Source: Rhizopus arrhizus
Lineage: Eukaryota > Mucoromycota > Mucoromycetes > Mucorales > Rhizopodaceae
NCBI GenBank assembly: GCA_024220505.1
Contig: JAKZZE010000032.1
Span: 69,501 to 133,500 of the forward strand
Direction: 5' to 3'
DNA length: 64,000 bases
This document shows, one piece after another, positions 57,165 through 64,000 of this stretch. Made by a program: the position numbers and the translations under genes. Positions within the stretch are counted from its first letter, which is position 1. Every line of letters starts with the position of its first letter. The notes beneath the pieces are model-generated. The model was not told where the DNA came from. It made no database searches and saw only the letters and a list, made by a program, of their open reading frames with translations.

Positions 57165-60100
57165 TTACGCGTAATAAGAGGGTGAAATAAGCATGTCATT
57201 TAAAATAGACAATTGGTCTTCATTAAATTTGACCATGTCTTCATGCCATGTATCTGAATGAGTTCTTCTAAAGTCAGAGAATGTTTTCCTTACAGTAGCC
57301 TATATATCTTTCATCAGCATCCCTTTCCTATCCTTCCTCTCTCTTTTTACTTACTTGAATTTCAGCAGCCGGATCAGAGATACAATCTGCCAATTCAACC
57401 AAAATCACCGGCATCCACTCTGGCACTTCGTAAGGAAACGCGTTGATCAAGCAAGACAAACCAAGAACACCTGCATGCTTTTGTAAAACAGCCTCTGCAA
57501 AACCAGCCGGCTCCACATTCTTCCCTGTCACCGGATCGCGCTTACGCTTGGGTATCTTGTGTCGCATCTTGGCTTCAAACTGTTGCAGGAGAGATTGGAT
57601 CGCGTCACGCTGAGAGCATCGTACCAGGCCTCCCAAGGTGACCGATGCCAGTTGACGTACCTCGATTTGTGTATCGAGTAGCATTTGGCTAATGACTTCC
57701 ATGATACGTAATAGTTGAGCGCTCGACATGGCAAATAGATGCTTAAAGAAAAAGACTTGAAGTACAGGAAGTACACGAATACGGATGTGCCAGCTAGTGG
57801 AGGTGGTTAAGATCGTCAGGAATTGATCAATCAAGTCAGGTAGCATGGAAGGTGGATAAGATAATTGGGCGACCAAGTTCAATACTCGCGTTGCCATCAC
57901 TTGCAAATCTTGATCATCATTCATCTCTTGCATCACAAACAGCTTGGGCAAAAAGGGAATAATGTAAGGCAAAGTGCCAGATAATCTCCAATGAATCAGT
58001 GTCTCATGTAACCAACAGAGTACTTTGAAATAGGGTATGATTAGCAGATAAAAAAGATATTGTTTGCAACTTACTTGTTTTACTCGCATGAGCATAGTCA
58101 CTAGATGCAGTATTACCACCCATCTCGCCTAACCAAACATCTAATCTGTCCATGATCAACCGCACTCTCTCTTGTTGCTCACTGTTCAACTTTGTCGGTA
58201 CGTTTCCTACACCATCCGTCACAGCATTGACCTCTAGCAGATGAGCAACGGATGAATAAGAAGGAACCCATTCCAATTGAAGCAACTCATAGATATTTCC
58301 ACCAATCACTTCTCTCACTTGCTTATACGGATGCTGCAAGTTATTCAAATACGAAGGTAGCAAACGGTCGACTAAGGGCAGACAACGCCACTGAAGTTTG
58401 ATAATCATCGCACGGATCAGCAACAGCTTACGAGCTTCATTAAAGGCTGCATCTGAGCTAGGATCCAGTTCGGACGCAAGCAAGATATCCATCAGGGGAA
58501 CTAAACGTCGTGGGTCACGACGTGTGAAGCAAAATTTGACAAAACTTTCCCAATAGGTCAGCGAGTCGGGTGTGATGCCTGCAAATACCTTTTGAAGCAC
58601 AGGACAGAGCCACTGCCAGAGATCGTCAAGCTTGCTCAATCTCCAGTGTTTCGTGCCTCGAATCAAGCCTGCCAAGATCTCGGACGCTGCTCTCTGTGCA
58701 TTCTTTTGATCCATCGCCTCACACAGTGACTCGATCGAGGGTTTGGCTGCCTCGAGAGGAAGGTCTTGAAAGGTTTGGAAGATGCTGCTGAACAGTCGTG
58801 CGTGAGATTCGCTGAAGCTGTCCTCATTCTTTTGATGCACCTCTTCAGACAAGTAAGCGCTCAGCTTTGTCCAATATTCTGTACTGGTGAACGTCTCTGA
58901 AAAGACATTGAAAGCGTCTAATGAATTGGGCTCGATTGCCTCAAAAAGTGTATCTCGCGTGTTTGTCTTGTAAGCCGTGTAACATGTTGGCCAAACATAC
59001 CATCCCAAGGTAGTATCGTCTACTAATAAGCTATGTAAAGAAAAACGAGAATAAAAAACATTGGTCGTGCATAACCTTCTTTCTTCAATTACCTATCATC
59101 TGCATTATCAAAAGAAGCTTGCAGCAGCCGCTTTCCTAAATCGTCCTGACCCTCCTGCACTTGGACTTGTACCTTTAAGGGATTGCGTAATTTCTTTTTC
59201 TTGATCAGCAACTCTGGATTTCCAGCTGCGATCGTTCTTTGTTTGATATACAGCAGCAGTTGGGTGGTTGCGCTCACACCGATACGACGCATGGTTGGCA
59301 GTTCTGAAAGTGTGGCTTGATTAGCAAATTTTGCCAATTCTGTCGTCGGCTTCACATCGACTCTTAATAAAACCTCGACAAAGTTGGCGGCCATGGTAGC
59401 AAATCGCCAGTGAACTCGACTGTCTTGCAAGAATTCAAGCAAGTGTTTCATTAGATCCGTATAGGCCGTGATCATAAACGTCTCATGCGTATGTACCTTG
59501 TGCTCTCGTTCACTGACCTCGGCTTCATTACAGGGTGCAATGGAGGACAGAGCAGGGCCAAGTTTGGGATTGTCCAAGACATGGAACGAAAGCGAGTGAA
59601 CATTTGAAATGTATTCCATAAATACCTTGCGGATAAGTTCCTGAATTGTCAATTTATCTTGATGTTGAGCATGACAAATAGCAGTGATAAAGCTAGGGAT
59701 AAATTTCCAATCACGAAGACAAGGAAGCAAGAGTGATTTATGCGTAAAGAGATACAAAGCACCCTTCATACGATCGGGAGAGGTCGAAGGTTTGAGGGCA
59801 TCCAGCAAGACAGGCAAAATGAGATTTTTGGCCCCTCTGAAACATCGAGCGGTGGCTGACAGGGCCACTTGACTGGGCTTTCGAATTTCAGCATAGGCGC
59901 TCAGGGAAAAGTCCAAGAGGTCCATTAAGAGAGCATCATGATGAGGCGTTCTCAACCGCCCCTGAACGTTCTGCCGTAATCTCAACAGGTGATGATTATA
60001 GGCTCTTCGGATCAAGACATTACGAGGATATCGCTTCTTGCACAGGGGCGTCTTGTCTACATTTTTCGCATAGCTATAACCAGCCTTGCTGCGTTCAAAT

Positions 60101-63100
60101 TGCGATTTCTCTACGCCACGTTCGGAAAGATAGGCACGAGCGATCTTGATCCAGATCTTGATACTCTCCACGTCGTCTTCTCGCTTTGTCTTGAAAAAGA
60201 GAGCTAAGGCATGAATGAGTTCACCTGCTGACTTTCGTAATTCTCTGGCTTGCTGCATACGAGGATCGTGTGGATCAGTAAACGCATAACCCACTTCTAA
60301 TCGCTTGGCAATATACTGACGATTGTCTTCATCATCGCAATCCATGTCATCCGAGTCGATTGCATCCAGCTGGTCGCCTTCGATACCGTCATCTGCCACC
60401 ATGGTCGCACTGCCCATCAAACAATTTCTCAAGACAGCCAAAAGACGACATAGCTCATTGCTCTGTTCATGGCTGTTGACTTCAGGCGCTGTCTCGATAA
60501 TTTCAGACAGTCGCTTGGTCGTGGGTGTCCATAGATGAAGCACGAACTCTAGCGCAAAATCCTTTTCGGCCTCAGAAGGTACATGCCACTGGATGTCGAG
60601 GTGAGCCGGATCGCCAGGTTGACCCCAGACTTGATGAGCATGTTTAGCCATGAAATCACGATCGTTCCACTGTGAAGGGGTCAAGCTCTTGAATTCAGTT
60701 GGATAGATTTGTAAGAGAGTAAAGAGGATGCTTCGAATCAGCTTGCCGGTCCACATCATACCACGACGACTGCGGCAGTGAGTAATCATGAGATCGGTGA
60801 TTTCGATCAATTCGCGCTTATAGTTCAAAACTTCGGCTCCAAGGTTGGATACAACAGAGAACAAAATGTTTTGGTACCAATGGAAGGTGGCATCAGATTG
60901 AACTACGTGTGATGAAGCAGAGTGGCTGACAGTGGATGAGGCACCATGTTCTAATTCGGCCTTGATTTGTTCTACACAAAGGGGAATTAGGGCCTTGGCT
61001 GCCTTCTTTGGATTCACGCTCGCCGTCAGGTCGCATAGCAAACCGACCGCTCGTGTCGCGTTTGACAAGACACGATCATTAACAAACTCGACAATCAAAC
61101 GTAATGCGAGATCATAAAGTTCATCTGATAATTGACCAAAGACAACATCGCAGGTATGAAGAACAACTTGAGTAAGACCAGATTCGATTGTGTGGGATGA
61201 ACTGCCTTGTTTCTTTCGATTCTCCTGCGGTAGATTTTCAAAGATGGTAAAAACACGGTTCATGAACTTTGCCAACCATTCTTCAAACTGTGCAGTGGAA
61301 ATCTTGACGAGGTAATCCTCTGTTTCAGCAGAGAATTCGCCAAAGGGATTTTCAATATCTTCTGAAGGTGTATAGTCGCCCAGTTGTTGAGACATGTCCA
61401 TGATCGAGATCGTCATGAGTGCAGTAGAGACAAACATTAAAGATGTGATGGTCTTGAGAGGGTCATTCATATCTATGCCCGGGATGGCAAGGTGTAAAAG
61501 AGGCAGCAGATGCTTACCTCCAGCTGGATAATTCTCACGAGAGAACAAAGGTTTAGCCACATCAATCAAAATGCCTAAAGCACTTGTCGTACGATGAGTC
61601 TCGGTCAGAGTCTCCAGCGATGGATAGACACGTTCGAGAAGGCCAGGGAAAATCAAGGAAGGCTCAAGCCAGGCAAGGTATCGAAGCGAGGCAAGACTAG
61701 CGGATAAAATAAATTGATCCTTACCAAACATGCTGAGATACAGCACAGGCCGCATGATCAACACAAATTGTTTCCTCATCTCGACCGTCAACCGTCTCTC
61801 TCGAGGTGTCTCGCAGTCCTCATCTTGTTCCTCTCTCCATCTCTTTAAAAATTCATGACATAAGTGGCGAGCAAATTGAGTGAGCATATAAGCCCATGTG
61901 CCGTGATTGGAAGGGTGGAAATAAAGTTCGGTGGCCTGAATCATTTCTGACAAGGATGAAAGTGTGTAACTAGTATGTGTGTGATCTGATATGATGGTAT
62001 ATACAATGAATCGTGCTAATGCTTTGAATTTTTCCTACATCAAATTTCATTTAGCTTTTTTTTTCTAAATCGACTGTACAAATAGATAGTTACAGGTTTC
62101 TTTCGAAGTAATAATGCGCTCCCTGCTTTTGAATCGACACGGATGCCTGCAGATCCGTATCCTGTTGTTGCTCCACCAGCTGCTCCACCTGTCGAACTCG
62201 ATCCATCGCTGCGGGTACCAACAGGTAAATTCATCATTTTTAACCCGACTGTAAATACCGTCTGGATTTGCTGTTTTGTAAACAATCCAACTTCACATGT
62301 TCCGTGTGACACATTGAATTCCGCGATACGAGAAATAAGATAAGTGAACTGAGCATCATAGGCAGCTGAGTAAGTCAACATCGACCAAAGTGAGAATAGT
62401 GTTGGTAAATAAGTCTGCGGTCCAGTGGTATGTGTAGGTTGGTATTCTACAGGTAAAAACAGCGCAAGATAACCTTGGCAAAGAATAGCATCTGGTACAG
62501 AGTGAATGGTGAATTTGGGTAAAAATTCAGATAGTATTTCGGCTGCTGCATTAGGTGAAAAGAATCGTTGAGCAAGCTCGGCCAATTTGAGTACAGAGGA
62601 CATCATTTTTCTAATAAATTCGGGTAAATGAAAAACTGTTTTTCCTTGCTGGTCTTTTTTTTTTTTGAGTTACGATTCGCTTATTAATGTTCTCTCTCTT
62701 GCTTTCGGGAAAAGTGTATCATGTATCAGTTCATACAAGGGACGCCAGTCTACTTGAAGATCCTCTGGGCTTAATTTCTTTTTGTTTCTTTTGTAAAACA
62801 AATTAATAAGAACAAATTGATAATCAAAAAAAAGAAACAGTATTTACCTAATAAGTCTTATACAATTGCTTGACCATAGCTCAATAAGAGCAGGATCCAT
62901 GCCTGGGGTAATAGTCATCTCATATAATAATTTTGCAAAACTTGCTCTTAATTCTCTCGGTAGAGCATGCTTCATGTCCAAGTAACTAGTTGTTTTTGTT
63001 TAGTTTGTTAAGATCACTTGATCATTCCTCACCTTGTCAATCGTCTAACCCAAGCTACAGCACCTGGTGCAAAATCCTTTGCTTTTACACATATAACCAA

Positions 63101-63223
63101 GTTATTACGAATATCTTTTAACCATTCTTCTGCTTCTCCCTCTAATAAATGAGCATAGGGTAAGCTTTGTGAATAGTGCATTGTATGTTGCAAGTCATCT
63201 TCAATAACAGACGACGGTATCAT
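57165..63223 (-). CDS. BLM10: Proteasome activator BLM10/PSME4 (PA200)
   Basis: Eight exons: 63223-63033, 62985-62848, 62787-62674, 62610-62094, 62034-59093, 59030-58075, 58022-57355 and 57299-57165 (1886 residues, all phases consistent). PA200/Blm10 is a HEAT-repeat solenoid that caps the 20S proteasome in the nucleus and cytosol. Supporting segments are the early SPEDLQVDWRPLYELI and YLALFLPVEYQP, mid-region WLEPSLIFPGLLERVYPSLE, and ATVRKTFSDFRRTHSDTWHEDM followed by EDQLSILNDMLISPSYYA at the end. The final YYA is the C-terminal motif that docks into the 20S alpha-ring pocket. Length is close to human PSME4 (about 1840). The region around residues 290-320 is Gly/Ser-rich and probably a loop. 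No lesion seen. The start ATG follows a short A-rich leader. Confidence 0.95.
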
Positions 63224-64000
63224 TTATTAAATTGAAGAAGAAGAAAAAAAAAAGAAAAAAGAAAAATAATGACGCGTCCATTTCTTTTTTCTTTCTCCCC
63301 TCTAAAAAAAGTTTTTCATGCAAAAGGTTTAATAGGAAGTATATTACGTAATAAGCCATGGGTAGGGCACTACGGATCTGTTTAAATAACACAAAGTAAA
63401 ATGAAAACAAACTCTAAGCCTAATTCTTCAATTTGTTTTCTTTCTCTTCAAAGCCAATTGTTTGACAACCAAGGAAGGTAGGACAAGAAAAGGGGTATGA
63501 CATTTGAGGGGGAATTTGCTTGGCTGCTGAATGTCTTTAATTTACCAATGAAATAAGCTGCGCAAAAATAATATATAAACATTGATGTGTACGTTTTTTG
63601 GCTGCAAATTTTCCTTTTGTCTATTTTGGAAATTCTTATGTACACTGACAGGCACATTGATTGGCCTTCAAACTTTAATTTCAGAGCATCTTGTATGGGG
63701 CTGCCCCACAACCCAAATCAGTGGTGTTTTAAAGCGTGTTTAGTAAAAGCATTGTATCACTTTAGAATGACGTTTCTATGTTTTATTGAAAGGACAGTGT
63801 CATGTAATTGAAATAAGTTGTGTAAAAATCTCTTTTAAAGTGTGCTATTCTTTAAACAGCTTTGTCACCTTTGTAAAGATTGATATTTGAAAGGTATACA
63901 CACAAGATCAAATTGTAATCATGAAAGAATACTTTGACTAGGGCATACTTTATCCATACTCAAGTATTTTTTATTTATTTGCCTATTCGGCAGATGAAAC
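63224..64000. other. Upstream of BLM10, non-coding
   Basis: It begins with the BLM10 leader and promoter side (A/G-rich tract 63236-63268) and continues as AT-rich sequence. No gene or repeat was recognised. Frames at 63448-63811 have no family features. Confidence 0.45.

Noticed and set aside
63587..63811. 74-codon frame near the right edge.
   Set aside because: No motif, no codon pattern like the neighbouring genes, and an overlapping frame exists on the other strand.
1..64000. CRISPR arrays, tRNA or rRNA genes.
   Set aside because: No spaced short direct repeats of CRISPR type were seen. I recognised no tRNA cloverleaf or rRNA sequence, though a small tRNA could be missed by eye.

Overview
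The window is nuclear DNA of an early-diverging fungus, most likely a member of the Mucoromycota (Mucorales type). The evidence is very short spliceosomal introns (about 40 to 67 bp), AT-rich spacers, the fungal housekeeping genes at the right end, and a dense load of Tc1/mariner elements, chromodomain Ty3-like retroelements and endonuclease-type LINEs. The species cannot be fixed from the sequence alone.

Bases 1 to about 46,150 are an almost gene-free transposon island. I resolve twelve Tc1/mariner-type DNA elements by their TA-flanked, inverted CAGT...ACTG ends, plus one that has lost an end. Only one of them, at 31,049-43,468, keeps an uninterrupted DD34E transposase. The island also holds one complete Ty3-like chromovirus on the minus strand (34,632-42,134, 5-bp target duplication AGTAG), the 3' half of a second copy on the plus strand, two LTRs of the same 415-bp family that stand alone, fragments of a second Ty3-like family, two broken LINEs, an IS630-like transposase and a small CACTA/tnp2-like relic. 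The elements are nested up to five deep. Several DNA elements have left and right flanks from different host sequences, which points to recombination between dispersed copies.

From 46.1 to 50.5 kb lies a transition zone. It contains a pair of 100-bp hairpin MITEs, a 53-base T run, an unrecognised four-exon gene (47,488-48,540) and a transposase relic. From 50.5 kb the sequence becomes ordinary gene territory: an RRN6/TAF1C-like RNA polymerase I initiation factor (nine exons, plus strand), the mitochondrial FAD-linked glycerol-3-phosphate dehydrogenase GUT2 (five exons, minus strand) and the HEAT-repeat proteasome activator BLM10/PSME4 (eight exons, minus strand, complete). These genes have unrelated housekeeping roles in rRNA transcription, respiration and glycerol use, and proteasome activation. 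RRN6-like and GUT2 converge, while GUT2 and BLM10 are in tandem. Exon joins were worked out by eye from GT/AG sites, reading phase and family similarity.
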